From Acidimicrobiia bacterium (GTDB lineage: Bacteria; Actinomycetota; Acidimicrobiia; Acidimicrobiales; Ilumatobacteraceae), in contig RGSV01000076.1 in NCBI GenBank assembly GCA_010025655.1, positions 1 through 5,845 of the forward strand: a stretch of 5,845 nt of DNA. The letters are read 5' to 3'. Shown here piece by piece: positions 5,529 through 5,845 of this stretch. Both the position numbers and the translations under genes were made by a program. Below the pieces are notes generated by a model. It ran no database searches. It had not been told where the DNA came from and worked only from the letters and a program-made list of their open reading frames with translations. Within the stretch, counting starts at the first letter, position 1. Every line of letters begins with the position of its first letter.

Positions 5529-5845
5529 ATGGCAACGAAATCCAACAAAGGCCCGGGTCTAGCCCGAGCAGCGTCAAGCACTCGCGCAGCTTCTGGCGCG
5601 ACTGCAATCACCAGCTCGAAAGTGAGCGAGACGTCGTCTTCGACGATGAAGCCATCGGCACCATTGTCGACCGGCGGCCAAGCCATCAAAGAGCTCGCGG
5701 CTCACTCGAACGGGCTGCGCCTCACTGGCAAAGTGGCCCTCATTACCGGTGGTGCCCGTGGAATGGGCGCCAGCTTCGCCAAGGCCATGGTCGACCAGGG
5801 CGCGAGCTCTTTGATGGCTTGGCCGCCGGTCGACAATGGTGCCGA
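5529..5845 (+). CDS. Short-chain dehydrogenase/reductase with N-terminal extension; partial
   Basis: 105 residues are visible before the window ends. Residues 64-91 (LRLTGKVALITGGARGMGAS onward to DQGA) are the start of a classical SDR Rossmann fold; TGGARGMG (73-80) is the TGxxxGxG dinucleotide-binding motif, so the family is an NAD(P)-dependent oxidoreductase of unknown substrate. The first 63 residues are not part of the fold: they are rich in Ser, Ala and Thr with scattered Lys and Arg, probably disordered. Start choice is dictated by the AGGAGG site; the internal ATG (Met40) has no ribosome site. After helix A the text SSLMAWPP replaces the usual beta-2 strand ending in an acidic or basic residue that selects NAD or NADP; here that position is about Trp98. 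This may be a real divergence or sequence error near an end. The gene follows the FAS1 gene by 57 nt and could be co-transcribed. Confidence 0.85.
   Translation, partial: MATKSNKGPGLARAASSTRAASGATAITSSKVSETSSSTMKPSAPLSTGGQAIKELAAHSNGLRLTGKVALITGGARGMGASFAKAMVDQGASSLMAWPPVDNGA

Noticed and set aside
1..5845. CRISPR array, tRNA, rRNA or transposase gene
   Set aside because: No regularly spaced repeats, cloverleaf-like sequence, rRNA-like sequence or transposase-like protein was found on reading either strand.

Overview
The window looks like chromosomal DNA of a moderately GC-rich actinobacterium, perhaps a freshwater or marine Acidimicrobiia-type lineage. This is inferred from the actinobacterial style of the proteins: a DUF2157-like polytopic membrane protein, large secreted proteins with WHFV, NLSHxC and GYW modules, a secreted FAS1 protein with a small two-cysteine module, and an SDR with a TGGARGMG motif. 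There is no rRNA, tRNA, CRISPR array or recognisable transposase. Both ends cut through genes.

Left half (1-3925, all minus strand). Read in the direction of transcription there are four genes. The first is an orphan LuxR/NarL-type regulator (3925-3254). After a 61-nt gap comes a 541-aa secreted, cysteine-rich, surface-protein-like polypeptide (3192-1567). One nucleotide later a 403-aa membrane protein of about 13 helices starts (1565-354). Its stop codon overlaps, as GTGA, the start of a signal-peptidase-I-like protein (357-1, C-terminus outside the window). The last three are tightly packed and probably translationally coupled. The signal-peptidase-like protein keeps the fold motifs but has Ala where the catalytic Ser should be and Arg where the catalytic Lys/His should be, so it looks like a pseudoenzyme. 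The group reads as a dedicated surface-protein export or assembly cassette under a local regulator.

Divergent intergenic region (3926-4142). Between the regulator and an Hsp20 gene lies a 132-bp structure bounded by 21-bp perfect inverted repeats with a second, imperfect inverted repeat nested inside. Each outer arm is itself a small palindrome (CGCA-N4-TGCG), and the two palindrome centres are 106 bp apart, about ten helical turns. It could be a paired operator, a structured leader or a MITE-like insertion.

Right half (4143-5845, plus strand). A small heat-shock protein of the Hsp20 family is followed by a terminator-like hairpin and a 264-nt gap with several short inverted repeats. Next come a secreted FAS1 (fasciclin) protein and the start of a short-chain dehydrogenase with a perfect Shine-Dalgarno, a disordered Ser/Ala/Thr-rich N-terminal extension of about 63 residues, and an atypical sequence just after the first Rossmann beta-alpha-beta unit at the window edge.
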